Source: Casuarina equisetifolia (lineage: Eukaryota > Streptophyta > Magnoliopsida > Fagales > Casuarinaceae). Taken from it: a stretch of 64,000 nt of DNA. Shown piece after piece: positions 31,853 through 45,100 of the stretch. The notes beneath the pieces are model-generated. The model was not told the origin of the DNA and ran no database searches. It saw nothing but the letters and a program-made list of their open reading frames with translations. The DNA is taken from contig CM052359.1 of the NCBI GenBank assembly GCA_028551475.1, positions 25,235,583 through 25,299,582 on the forward strand, given 5' to 3'. The first letter of the stretch is position 1, and each line of letters opens with the position of its first letter. Both the position numbers and the translations under genes were made by a program.

Positions 31853-34657
31853 AAGGAAAAGAGGATGGAAATTTTAAGATATAACTTACTGGTGGGAAAT
31901 ACAGGGGTGAGGATGTGTTGGATATTTAGAGCTTCAATGAGGGAAAGGACTTCATCTTTGCCAGTTGCCATAAATAGCCTCAAAACCTTTTCTGTCAGTT
32001 TACCAGCCTGCAAGGTTCTCTGCCCATCACCATCAGAAAATTTTGCTGTAAGAATGTTGAGTCGCCTAGAACAAATTCAGAACAAATGGGATAGAGCAGA
32101 TAGATGGGGGGAGAGGAGAAGCAAATTAGGTTTATCATAACTTAAACGGGAAACGGATAAATTGGCAGAAAGAATAAGCCAAGAGACAGGAAAACGTGCA
32201 AATCTGGTGCTGACATATCTCAGAACTTTAACAGTGAAGTCCCTAGTTAAAACTGGAATGTGATTAAAGCTAGTCGATGACCAGAGGAAGGTAGACAGAT
32301 AGAATAAAACAAGAGATAAGGAAAGTTCACAGATCTGATGCAGTCGTGTCTGAGAACCTTAAATGGTATACTCCCATTGACTGGTAGAAACAATTCCTCT
32401 TTGTTTCAGAGACAATAAGAATAACGTCACAACCATTGCTTCATGAAAAGATACTTAAAACCATACAGCAGAAAAAGAACGAAAACTTTTGAGAAAGAAA
32501 AAAAAGAAATTCTCGTCAAATCTCGCCAGATCTAACCCATTTACTGTGACCAAAACAATCCATAAAAGCTATTTTGCATTGCCAACTTGCGATTTCCCTT
32601 CAAATCATCTGCTTCCAACTAATTCTCTGACAGCTACTCTAAAACTCATCTTATATACAAAAGGGGGGAAAAGGAAAAAAAGAAAAAGAAAATAGCTTGC
32701 TTGTTTTACACGGACAGCTTCTGATTTTATGATCTGCATTATCAACAACAGCAATATGTTCTGCTGTCTTCTCTTTGGTCTGAATTATGACCTTGTTAGG
32801 CAACTGGACTCAGAACTGTACTGTTATAACAACAAAATGAAGAGATACTTATAATCTTTTAATTTTCATTATCAAACATTGTATTGAAGCTCAATTTCAG
32901 GCTTGACTCATAAGCCTGAGATAGACAATTTCCAATCAGACTTGACCAAATTCTCGTACAGAAAATCATATAACACTTTGATCTGATAAGCTCCTTTGAG
33001 AGAAGCTAATCTCCATTGGCAAATCCAGAATATGACTCATTTTAGTTCAACTCCTTATCAGAAACTCACCATGATCATCATACAGTCTTTATCAAGTGAT
33101 AGATTCACTAGATCAAAGCAACCATTGAAGATGTTAAGCAGCCTTGACTCTTGATAACTTTTGTACTTCCAGGATTTAGCAACATTTGATTCAAGAGTCC
33201 TTAACCCTTACCTTATCCACCAGATATTTGCTCTAGTAAACGTAGTTTAATAAAAGTCATTAAGCATTTCACATGAAAAACCCAATTAGAAGATCAACTT
33301 TTTGTTGCACTCAAGAAAAAGAATTTATTTTTAACATGCAAAACAACTTCCAGAGAATCAAGCTAGAATGCATGAATTCAATCAACTAAGCCATAATCCC
33401 AACTAACCGGATCAAGAATGCGTTCTGTGAAAAAGTATTATCCAAAAAAGTAGCATGACAGATCAGGGTTTCTTCCTAAATTTAATTGAGGATTTCTTCT
33501 TAAATTTAATTGAGGATAGCAATCTTTTCCTTTCTAGTGACAAAATCCACCAAAAACAGAAAAGAAAACAAAAGAAAAACAACTAAAGCTGTATAGGAGA
33601 TCAAAGAGTGAGATATCCAAGGATAGATCTATAGTGCGGACTAATGTTAAACCAGAAGGCTAAATGCAGGGGACAACAATTATAAAACTCGATGTTCCAC
33701 GGTTCAGGTATACACATTCATTCTAAAAGGGAAATTTTCTAACTCAAATCCAATCATGATAGTTCAATCGTACTCTTCAAATAAGCAAGGAACTTCTTAG
33801 ACATGTGGCAAGAACTATGTGATTCCTCGGGAAAGATATAAAACAACATATATTCCGACATGTATGTACATATGTATAATTATACACAAAATGTACATTT
33901 AAGCACTTAGAAATGGAGATCAAATGAAGAAATGGCCTAAAATCTTGGTGCATTTAATCACAAATTGATGTTTTTGGATTCCAAACTCCAAAGAAATTGT
34001 TTCATCCATAAACAGCGGATAAATTGACAGATCACCTTAAAAAACCTCCAATATGTTATCCATATGGCTTTTCTCTAACCCATTTGCAAACATAGCCACT
34101 AAATTTGTTCTTGTTCCAAGAAATCCAGGTTAAAATTAAACGGACCTATAAACCAAAAATGTCAGACTTTCCACTTTATCAGTCACAATTTTACCATCAT
34201 TTAGTATGTCCGTCAATAGGATAGCATGAAAGTAAATGTCATAACACCTGTACCGCATTTCGAAGTAAGATCCAGAAATTACTAAGTAAATCATTTGACA
34301 TCGAGGCAAATAAAGCTTTGCCCTTCGCGAGAGTAATTATTTTGACCATCTAAAGCACAAAACAAATGAAAAGGACAATTGATGTGGTTCACACAACAAA
34401 TAAAAATCCTTTAGAATCGAAGCGATGATAATAGATGGATTCAGAAGTAACAGAAACTAAAAACAATCTCGGGAATCCAGATGCACAAAATCAAGGGGAA
34501 AATGAATAAATTAGAAGATTTGAGAGAGAGAGAGAGTGGTTACCAGGAAGAGTTCGAGGAGGATGTGATCCGGAATAGGAGAAAGATCGGAGATGCTGGA
34601 GAGATTGTGAAGCGCTGAGTCGATCGTGAGAGATAGCAGCGATGGCGGGGTTGTCAT
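31786..34657 (-). CDS. Small 87-aa protein encoded upstream of RGP5, apparently on the same transcript
   Basis: Three exons join perfectly in phase: 34544-34657 (38 codons, ATG at 34657, donor GTAACC), 31890-32019 (acceptor GGGCAG, donor GTAAGT) and 31786-31805 (acceptor TTGGCAG, stop TAA). Introns are 2524 and 84 nt. Residues 1-38 run MTTPPSLLSLTIDSALHNLS and then SDLSPIPDHILLELFL, which is F-box-like. Residues 39-87 are helical (RTLQAGKLTEKVLRLFMATG, DEVLSLIEALNIQHIL) and end PVFPTRCSERF. I recognise no named family. Exon 3 is also the exon that holds the whole RGP5 CDS. The gap from stop to RGP5 ATG is 112 nt and has no ATG. Intron 2 is too short for a normal separate promoter. The ORF could be a conserved regulatory uORF or a genuine second protein. 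Confidence 0.7.
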
Positions 34658-36235
34658 TCACTCACACGGTTATTATATGGCATGGATGCTCTACCAATGA
34701 ACTCTGTGTCTTTCTCTCTCCACCATGTGGAAACAATCAACGAGAAAGACAATTGGACCGACTCTTTCTGGCGGAAACTGCGGAAACGCAGATCCTTAAG
34801 CGCTGCTTTTTCTCCGTCAACGCACGGCCCAGGCTCGCTTTCTAATTTGCACATTTCTAGCCCAATCGTGCCCCCGCGCCGACCGTTCCCCTCTCTTAAC
34901 CCTTACCATATTTAGAAGCATAATACAAAAGATGTGGTTCAAATGATGTTATAATGAAATTTAAACATATTTTGTAGCACAAACTTTGTTTATATTCATT
35001 AACTCATGCCCAATTCAATTGGAAACATATGCTATTTGAGAATTAAAAATTTCAAATTTAACATTAGATCTATGTATAAAAGGATACGTGTGTGTTAAAA
35101 AAATAAAAAAACAATTGTTTCATTATTATTGGAAAATATTTTCTCCTTTTTATTATAGACTTTGGCTAGTATTAATAAGACTTGTTGATGTTAATTTATT
35201 AAACCATACAAAAAAAATTATTTTTCTTTTGGGAGAACATTTTATTTTTTTTATAGTTTGTGGTACTTATTATCTTATAAATAATTCTACAATAAAAAAA
35301 AATTGGTAATTTTTTGGTTTGTATGTCAAGATCTTGCAAATGGGTTCAAAGTGTTTGGCGAAGTTATATGATTAATTTCTTTTGGCCCATGATTTAAATC
35401 AAAGGTTAACCGACCATTGACCGAGAGAGAACCAACTTGGTTGTGGCACGTAAGTGGGGGTGTCGATCTAGAGGCCTAATTTGGCCGTGTCCAATTCATT
35501 TTATGAGAAGGAGGGCATTGCTTTTTGACGTTTGAGAACTTGGCTTTTGACCATGCATGTACTTCTCCTTACCTCACTTTTCATGGAGATCAAAGGGAAG
35601 AGAAACTTGGGAAATTCTTAGGCTGCCGAAGAGATGGCAAAAGTCGGGAAGTGTTTTCCTCATTGGTTTGCCAAGATTGAAACCAGATTTTCAGGAATTG
35701 GTCTATCTTATGGCTAGTCTTGGTAAAAAAAATTTCTTCATGTTAATAATACTCCATGAATTAACCTAACGTCTTCTTTCACTGATTTGGGAAAAGAGAC
35801 CACTGTTGATCATGTAGTATCGTTTCGTTCTTTTACTGAAACAGTACAAAATGCTTAACCTTTTATATTATCAAATAAAAAGGAGTGTTGGATGAAATCA
35901 TTGCTTTCTTCAAAGAACTTGTGAATGTCAATACTTGTACTAATCACTCCCCACATGAACCTTCTTTTAGTAGTGGCGTTCACGTTGCTTAAACTTTCTC
36001 CAATCACAGGCTAATTTCACGCCATCCACTACTTTGGCGCTTCAATTTTTGTCTTGGTCTTTATTTTCCTCGTCAACCAAGCAAGAAGTTTTCTTTGGCG
36101 GGTGTCAAGAAATGACTGGCGTGGTCCAGAGAGACCCCAAATGAACCAAATTTCAGCTTGCATCCCGAGGATTTCTGCAATGATTCCGCATGAACTTTTT
36201 ACAGAAGTAGAACTCCATCATCGCCGTAGAATTTT
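34658..36235. other. Promoter-side intergenic region of the RGP5 transcript
   Basis: On the minus strand, bases 34660-34900 lie just upstream of the first ATG and contain short upstream ATGs (for example ATGGTGGAGAG on the minus strand near 34720). CATATAATAA at about 34670-34680 is close to the ATG and uncertain as a TATA box. The rest is AT-rich, with no gene recognised. Confidence 0.4.
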
Positions 36236-36330
36236 CCTTTTTTTTTTTAAACGTTTTTTTTATTAAACGCACGCACCCGGAGAGGGGGGACGGGATTCGA
36301 ACCCACGACCGGTGGGACGGCCGGTCAGGG
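36236..36330 (-). mobile_element. SINE-like element, 3' part with pol III B-box
   Basis: The minus strand reads CGTGGGTTCGAATCCCGTC (B-box GGTTCGAATCC) and then GGGTGCGTGCGTTTAATAAAAAAAA, i.e. a B-box, a GC-rich body and an A-rich tail. No complete tRNA cloverleaf is present, so a tRNA-derived SINE fragment is more likely than a tRNA gene. An A-box and target-site duplication were not found. Confidence 0.5.
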
Positions 36331-36341
36331 TTTGGCTCAGA

Positions 36342-36375
36342 GATTACAATGATTACAATGATTACAATGATTACA
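36342..36375 (+). repeat. GATTACAAT x ~4 microsatellite
   Basis: Four consecutive 9-bp units (the last is incomplete) adjoin the SINE-like fragment. Confidence 0.9.
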
Positions 36376-36536
36376 TGCTGTGCAAGGTACTTTGATTGTC
36401 CATATATCTGTATGTGTACATATGAGGGCTCTCTGCAGTCGCATATTACATAACATCTGAGTACTCAAAAGACCACATGCAATATGATCGTGACCAATCC
36501 TCAACCTCGTAACCTTCCGAACAAACTAAAGACCTG

Positions 36537-39500
36537 TCAAAGTGAGGCATGGAGCTTTGGTCTGGTGGAGATGGAGAGGAAGCTAACAAGGGAGGACATA
36601 GAACTTAAGGCAAACCTCAGCACTTCTTGCGAGCAACCTGGCTTCACCATGTTTTTTACCTGAAGAGAGGACATGCAGCAGCACTATGGTGTTTAAAAGG
36701 CAGAAAAAAATCAAGAGCCTAGAGCTAAAAATATTGGTATCTTATAGCTTTCAGCCTTCTACATAGATGAAAGTGCAAGATGCTGGTAATTGTGATTTTG
36801 AGAGGTTCAAAAATTCCTCACAATTTTCTAAAAGAAAGATTCCATTATTATCTAAATAAGTAATTGAGATCTTTCTACAAAACAGAAACTTGAAAGTAAT
36901 CTGTTTTGTGAAAACTGAGATAAAATCATCAACTATCATTTGCTTAATTCCATTGCATGAGCTATGTGCAAGATGAGACAATTACCAATCTTCATGATAG
37001 GTTTCATGAGGAACAAGATAGGAACCTCACTGAAATCTTGAGATGTGGACCAACAATGAACCCCATGTGATCCAGTATCTTACTATGCCATGAATAGATT
37101 GACGTCTCAAAGCACATTTAAACATTAAGATAAAAGACTTTTTACACCCTCAAACCATTCACAAATACAGTTTACCACCTGAATATGAAGTGAAAAAAAC
37201 CTAAGGCTAAAAATTTGATTTCTCTAAATATTAATCCAAGTAGAAAGGGTGAGTTAAAAGTTATGGTAAAATTTTTGACTTGTCAAGCAAGCTTCACTTG
37301 AACTTACCAGGGCAAACAACAAAATTTATATCAAGCTTTTGCATTGGTGATATGACATCTTATAGTCAGCTAGTCAAGAAATGGCTAACTGTTTTGAATT
37401 GCAAAAAGATGATGCCAGACTAGAAATGGATACAAGAGAAGAGAAGTTGGTATTTGAAAACTAAAGATACAGAAAATTCACCACTTTAGAATTTAAGGAC
37501 GAAAAATACTCAACAATTTATTGGATTGAACCAAAGAGATACAGAATAATAAAAACATTCACCAATGCATTGGAACAAGCCAAAGAAACAGAAAACTTGA
37601 AAGTAGAAAAGACCTAAGTTTGGAAAAAAGAGGAGTGGTGATGCAAAAGAGTGGATAAAAGGAGATAAGATAAAGCTGCCAGTAAGGAGGAACAAGGAAA
37701 AGGATATAGGGAAGTGGTGACTATGTGAAAGAGTCAGACAGTAAAAGGGAAAGGGGAGTTAATTCTGGAGTAAGCTGGAAGAGATTTGAGAGGAAGAGGA
37801 GAGAATGATGAGAGGAAAAAGACTAAACAAAAAAAGGAAAAAAGGGAGAAGACAGAGTAGCATTTCTTGAGAATGATTGACGCTTTGCTAAACCTTAAGC
37901 CACAAGTTTGTTAAACCAACGAAAAAAAAAAAAAAAAAACAATGTTCTTGGATAACAATTTTAAATAAACCAAATAAGCAAAATGAAATATCTCAATAGA
38001 ATTGACAAAGCCTACTAGAAAATTACTGATCAACAATGAACATAAAAGATAACCAAGACAATACATATAATAATTAAAAAAAAAAACAATATAAGAGAAC
38101 TAAAACTGGAGGCAACAAGCAATTAATAAATGAAAATAAAAATATTTGATTAGAAGGCTAAATAATGATTATCTCAGAAACTGGCATTTACCTTGTCCAG
38201 ATAATTTTGTAAGTCTTCTATCTTCTGCATATAGTGGAGGTCTTCTGTGTCCAAACATATGGCCTTGTCAGGATCAGGTTCTTCGAACTGAGAGAGTATT
38301 GGACTTTGGTAGGAATTGTCCATCAAAAACTTTCAGGATTTCCGTTGAAAAACTGAAAAACAAGAAAATGGAAAAGGATCAATGGAGATAGAAAATAAAA
38401 CCTTAGACAAAACCTACTTTAAGAACCACCTTTGTACTATATGTAACATCCATTCATTAATATTTTCTAAAATTGGGCTTGAACTGATAACAGCTTGCTT
38501 GACAAGCCAGAGCTTGAGCCAAGCTGTTCTGCTTACTGTAAACAATGCAATTATTCTACGTTCGACCATTGTGAATATCATATCATATACCCATCACTTG
38601 TAACTTCTACTTGTTTCTTTTCCAACACTCTCATGAAATTTCACTATGCATTAGGCGCCACAGATTAAGCTTTTACCGCCTTGTTACTGTTTCAAAGAAT
38701 TGTTTACATATCACAAGAAACCATAAACAAGGCCTCATACACAACATTTTGAACATATAATTACAGCTTGACACAAGGTGTCTCCAGATAAAATCTTTAT
38801 ATAGTTTTGGGAAAGAAATCTGATAAATTGAATATTGTTGTAATCCAGGTGCTAATTTCCTTGGCTTTCAAAGCACTACCTATTTTTTCATCTTCATAAT
38901 AAATAAGCATTGAATATAAACAAGTATACAGACACAAAGTAAAAACACTAAACAACACAAGAAAACATCCTTACCTGCATACACCTAATGTCACCCTAAA
39001 ACACTCATACTCTGCAACAAATGGAACATAAAATTTTCACCCTACGGGAATTAGTATGATACCACTATTCTGTTACAACCAAATATGATAAATCAGGACA
39101 CCACAAAACATCTTAAGAGTCAAAAGGCAACGAGGACTCTCGCCTTTAAGCTTTTAATCATATTAAGTTTTATACCAAACCACTGCGCTATCTGACAGAA
39201 AAACAACTCTCGTAATCATGCACCACAGACTTCTAGGAACACTTCAATCGTAATATGGATTTTCAAAGCTGTTCTGCAGAAAAAATACAGAATATTAGCC
39301 TTGTATCCCCACCTTAGAGCAAGTATTGTAAAGGAATGATTTCAATCCTTCTGTGGCTCTTATGTCTTTTTAGAACCGCAACTGCTGCATACATAGAATT
39401 TCACCAGGTGATGGGTCTTGGGTTCTATGTTTTAACAAGCAGGAATTGCAATATATTTGTGCAAATAGGTAGAAACCAGTAATTGCAGAAATAAAAGAAT

Positions 39501-40862
39501 AGCTAGCAAGAATACAAAAGAAAAGAACCCTTGTGTAATTCCTACAATTCAAGTGGAGATTATCATCGGAGAAGACCAATTTAGAAATTCCATTGTGGCT
39601 GGTGGTGGCAACTACACCAATGTGTTTGATTCAAGATAAGTCTCTATTAAACTTCAATGTTAACTTTTGTTGTACCTAGCACGAGACTTCCGAGCACACC
39701 CAGTAGTAAAATGATCAAACATACCTTGCAAGAGAAGACTAGGGTTTATGACCACTACGCAGATCACACATGTTATTGCTGCAAGAGAAGTTCCTATAGA
39801 ACTTCACCATGAAGTTCTGGGTACCTATCATGAGATTAATGACCACTACCCATCAAAAGAAAACTGGGATTCATTATGGATGGGTCTAGCTGAAATATAT
39901 GGTTGAATCTCTAAAGGAGACACTGTCACTCAATAAATATGACCACATATACACAATAATCAACTGGGAGGATGATTTGTTTCTAAAGATCCAAATTGAT
40001 TGCACCAGAACCAAATTTTCTTCTCTAAAACAGCTGCTAACACGAAGACTGATCATCTACTTGCATGTGCTGCATTTTCCTTTGATTGAGATATCTAGAC
40101 AGAAATAAAATGATCTACATATCATGGAAGGTCAAAACCAAAGATTGGAAAATCCTTTTCAAATTACTCACATATAGTATAGCAGCCTTCTCTCTGTCCA
40201 GGATTCATTTCTCATTCTTAATCATTGACCATTGAACTCAGTACACATGACACAGATTTCTTCTCTCTTCATATGCTTAGCTAACTAGTTAACGGTGATC
40301 CCAAGATTTAACCACCTTATACAATAATGAAGGTAGTAAGGTGAAAAAGCCAAGTCATGTTGTTAATAGCAAACTCATAGAGACGATCAATCTCATGATG
40401 TGATGGACTGTTCTAGTAGGCAAAACCTAAATTCTACAGAATAAACCACCACTCGTCTCATTCAGATGGCAGAACTGGGATTCACAAAAGCACTGTAATA
40501 ACAGAAAATATAGCATTGACAAGCACACCATTTTCTTGCGTTTCACAAAATCATTTTCCGCACTTCCGCCTACAAGGTTCCAGACAACAAATTCAACGCA
40601 ATTGAAATAACATCGAAAAAATTCTTACAACAGAAAAAATTGGAATTCACGAAATGATACAGAAACTCTGTTATTTGGTCGATAGAAGCATCCTGTCAAA
40701 CTAATGGCGAGAATTTTTGGTTCCCCACTCTCATTAGCTGAAAGGGGGATAAACATGAAAAGCTTAACGGAGGAATAAAGAAGAAATAAAAATTTAAGCG
40801 GAACCATGGACATTAATTACGAACTCAAGTTTAAAGTTCGGATCGCTCTCGGGTACGTACCT
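36537..40862 (-). CDS. Possible small gene of unknown function (84 aa model)
   Basis: The best-supported piece is a coding exon at 38192-38323 (44 codons, MDNSYQSPILSQFEEPDPDK and then ICLDTEDLHYMQKIEDLQNY) with a GTAAAT donor and a protein-like acidic/helical composition. A strong AAG|GTACGT donor at 40862 could end a non-coding first exon. A possible last exon at 36537-36659 begins after TCCTCTCTTCAG and keeps phase, giving VKNMVKPGCSQEVLRFALSS and a tail ending KLHASL. The links over 1.5 and 2.5 kb introns are inference. The CAG|GTAAAA at 36659 could instead be a donor. No family is recognised. Confidence 0.3.
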
Positions 40863-40869
40863 TCTCTTG

Positions 40870-41560
40870 GCGTCCGCAGTCTGAAGTGAAGCAAAAAAGA
40901 TAAGGCATATATATCTTCAGAAATTGTCAAAGCGAGAAGACTTACTGCAAAATTCATTTTGTTCTGTTTAATTGGTATCTCTTCGTTTTGAAAAATCTAA
41001 GCACGTGGCAACTATTGAGAAAAGAAAGAATGAAAAGGACGAAAAAAGAAAAAAAAAAAAAAAGGTTTGATTGATGGTTTACTTTGTTAAAGTTTATCAC
41101 TTATTAGGATTATAAGATTGAAACATAGATCCTGATGGTGTTAAACTTATAAGGGTCCAAGTTAATGATGAACTATTAACTTTAAGATTTTTGAAATAAG
41201 AATCTTGAATTTTGACAAACTTACAGTAATTCCCTTCAAGTGCATATAGATCATTCAGCTAAATGAGACCACTGATGTTGATGATTGTTAGTAATATTAG
41301 AGGACAAAGTTTTCTACTTTCTTTTTTTTCCATGGATTAATATTTTTCATTAAACAATGCCATTGTAATATTGGCACATGTTGCAAAGACATTAAGCCAA
41401 AAATAAAACTATCATATCTTTTTCGGATAATTTGATCATTTGTAAAAGAAAAGTAGGATCTAATAACCATTGAATGGGTTATTTTGATAATCTATGTGAA
41501 GTTACAACTTATTTTAGGATTTTGAATCAGGAAAAGCATAAAAATGTTGTCTAATCCCTA
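40870..41560. other. No gene seen
   Basis: AT-rich sequence between the doubtful small gene and a SINE-like sequence. Confidence 0.4.
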
Positions 41561-41599
41561 AGTTGAAAATCTCTTCCTTTCCTTCACCCTCTCTCTTTT

Positions 41600-41790
41600 G
41601 GTCTGTCTTGCATGCCACAACCCTCATACATCGATGTTGGAAGTTGAAGCATTGATTAGATTTTTGGGGACCTCTTGGTAGCAGGTTGATTTTCCTAGTG
41701 ATTGGAGATGGTTTAAGACCTCTTGGTCTCAAATTCAACACCCAGGTCCGCGAGTGGGTGTTTATATTTAAATAAAAAAAAATTACTGTA
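41600..41790 (+). mobile_element. SINE-like or other short retroposon
   Basis: The segment ends GTGGGTGTTTATATTTAAATAAAAAAAA, resembling the tail of the element at 36236 (GGGTGYGTGYGTTTAATAAAA), and has a GGTCTCAAATTCAAC stretch that could be a decayed B-box. The 5' boundary is unclear. Confidence 0.3.
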
Positions 41791-42148
41791 AAACTTTAGT
41801 TACATTCTGGATTAAAAAGTTTTATTCAATATAAGTCAAATGAATATGTTATACACAGGAGCCCATATTCTGATAATACTTGAAGAGAACAGAAGACGGG
41901 CAGCGGCACATAAGTACAATATAACCTAAAATATGGCAAGGGGGAAAATCAAGTGATCACACACGGTCTATGATACAGTTCCCAGTACCAATAACCAACC
42001 AATCTGCCCAACCCACAAGAGATCCTCCAAGCTCCAAGCAACGATTGCAGCTTTTGCTATCGCAAACTAAAATAATTATACAATATACAACATATTGTAG
42101 CCACTTGACAAAAGAAAGCCGTTGTTTTCCAGGCCCCAGTTCTTCCAA

Positions 42149-45100
42149 TCACATCTCGATGTCTTCAAGGTCTGGCAGTGGGAAGCGAAGGATTGCTGCA
42201 ATGCCGGTTATATTCGCCAATTCTGTCAAGAATGATATTCAATAAGATGTTAACTAAAAGAAGATCGCATAACATCAACTACATACTTCTTTACCATTCT
42301 GGAACACTATAGCTTATGTTTTGTCCTTTATTTCGCATGGACAGATTCAAAAACTAAAGACATGAAGGTATGGTAGAGTTATACTCACGTTCTCCTGAGA
42401 CATGCAAAGAAGAAAATATATGGACAGTGCCCCCTGAATCCTTCACTGAGTTGACCAGATTGACATATTTTTGCCTTTCCGCGGTATTAGAATTCCTGTA
42501 CCCAATAAAATCCTTATTATTAACTATCCTGTTTTTTTGGCGTCAGAATCTACTGTATAGGGGGCACATTTCCTAATGGCGACAATATGACATACGAAAA
42601 TGCAATGGCAAGGAAAAACTCCAAGAGTAAAAGAAACAGGGAGGAGAATTAAAAATGAAGATGATGCTAAGTAATGAGTGACCAAATAAAATATAAGCGT
42701 GCACACAGAAGCTGCAATTGCAACGGTTTAGTATATGTTATCCAGAAACACCAATCGCAGCACGCCATGCTTCAATATAGTTTGCGAAATGAAAAAGCAC
42801 CCCATTCATTCTCTCTAGGCCTCTACAAAAGGTTCAGACTTCTTAAAAATCCTTGATTCTCATGCCATTACAAGCTTGTAAATTAGTGATCCGTTAGTAT
42901 TTAAAGAAAGTAGCAAATATTATGCAGAGAAGGTGCTTGTCACCTACCATGACAGTAAGGTCTGAGTTTCTTTATATCAAGGAACATAAGCAACCATGGT
43001 CCCCTGCTATTTTTATCTGTAAGGAAACTGGAGTAGCCGTAGACAGCTTTTACATCATTCTTTGGTGGCAAGATATGGTTCCATCCATCACGTGGAAATA
43101 GCTCGGTGAAACAAAGGTCGTTGATTTGTTCGCTTGTAGCAAGGCAATTATGTCCACTAAAGTGCTAAAATGAGGAAGTTTAATTTATTGTGCCCCAGAC
43201 CGATATTTCAGAGAAAAAGATACTCAGACCCTTAAGGGGCTAAATCTCAGTTAAATCATTATTACTAAGACTTAGTACGGTAAGATGTTAGTGTTAGAAG
43301 GGATTATTAAGACCTTTTCAGACTATAGATCCACGTGAAGCATCTTTCCCACACCATTTGATGGACTTCGGGCTGTTTGGCAATGCATTCAAAAATCAGT
43401 TTTCATTTTTAAAACCTGAAAAAAGGTCACTTTGTTGAAAAGCTATTTCAGAACTATTTTAAGATTTCAGGACTCAAAAAATTCAGACCTGTACACCACC
43501 AAAACCGAACACACAGAATAATTTTTAAGGAATTGTTCTAGTTCAACTTGAGTATACTAGAACATTCTCCTTCCTTATTATTATTTTTTAATCTGAAGTG
43601 ATTACTTATTGAAAGAAGCAATCTATTTTCGCTATATGAAAAAGATGCATTGTACTCTTCTCGATGTGTATTTCTACGATCTTAACAGAAGATAGATCTA
43701 TATGACTGAGACTCATTATGAACAAACGATTAATTATTTCTTAGACTCAACTAGGACGGTAATGGAAAACAAACGTCAATGTTAATAAAACATCTCGTAA
43801 CATAGAACCAAGAGAAATTGATTCAGAACATAGGCTTCTAAAATTTTTACTCCAGAGCAGTGATACTTTAATTGATTCAGGACCAAAGATAACCATGACC
43901 TAGCATAGAATCTTTGACATCTTAAATTACAAAAGTTTGCCTTACAACTTCTGTGTGTCTCAGCAAGGAAAAGGACAGTGTCCTTGGCTCTTTTGTTTTT
44001 GACAAGTTTCACATGTGAAAGGTTATATACTCATATGTAGCAGAATATCACTGCTAGAGTTTTGCAAACATGGATGGAACATCCAAGTTTACAATAATTT
44101 TTTACCAAACAAATGCTAGCATACTAAGGCTCCTGATCAAATGCCTGCACTTTAAGTCCAGAATATAAGAACCACCACAATAATGCTAACCTGAAGAGAT
44201 CATCTGACAGGAGAAGTGTTTGGATAGCCAATCGTTCATGAGCAACCTCAACATGCTTTGGTCCATAGCATGCACGTGCAGGATCCTGCATGTACCAAAA
44301 ATGATTTGATTACAACATATAAACAACAGAAGTACAAAAGACAGACAATCAAACAATGATAACACAAGAAGAAAAACTCTGTACCATCATCTTAACAGCT
44401 GAAAGTATACTCCTTACATTACAGTTAATAAAAGAAAAAGAAATTAGAAGAAAAAAGAACGACAATAATCCGAAGCATTGAAAAATCTAGAAATTAGAAA
44501 GATATGGAATACTGGAGGCTGATCTAATGTGTTGCCTACCACCCTAGTTTCTCAATAGAATTTTTAGGCATAGGGTTTTATATTATATCAGAGCAAGTTC
44601 AGAACATCTCATTATGCACAGAGGGTTTCCAGGGTTGATAGGCTTTCCAGGAGAACTCTCCTAGAGGATACGTCCTGCCATGTTTTCTTCGACAAGAACT
44701 CACATTTCCATCCAAGTGGAAAATTCACTGTGAAAGGAAGAAAAGAAACATCACTCAAGGAGATAATAATTGCACTCCTGAGATTTAAGGATGAAAAGCA
44801 ACGCTCTAACCTACAAGATATGTCGACATTACGTACTACATGCATTAACAAATATGCCAATTAACTGATACCCAGCCAAACAATAACAGGGCACATCAAC
44901 TCCTACCGAAACTGGAATATTCAATGAAAACGAGTCCTCCACTTTTAGGAGCACAAGGACTAGTTAACAACCCACCCCATTGCAAAAAAGGAAAGAAGAA
45001 CGTGGACACACACAACCCAAACTCCACATTTATCGGTGCCAGTCAATACATAATTGAACATGACTAGAGATGGCTTCAGCAGAAGCCATCCACAGCTGCA

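Noticed and set aside
34670..34715. tRNA-like D-arm (minus strand TTCATTGGTAGAGCATCC)
   Set aside because: No T-arm or acceptor stem follows at tRNA spacing, and the segment lies in the leader of the upstream ORF. Chance similarity or a tiny relic.
36290..36330. tRNA gene on the minus strand
   Set aside because: Only the B-box/T-arm part (GGTTCGAATCC) is present. No acceptor stem pairing or anticodon arm could be built, and an A-rich tail follows.
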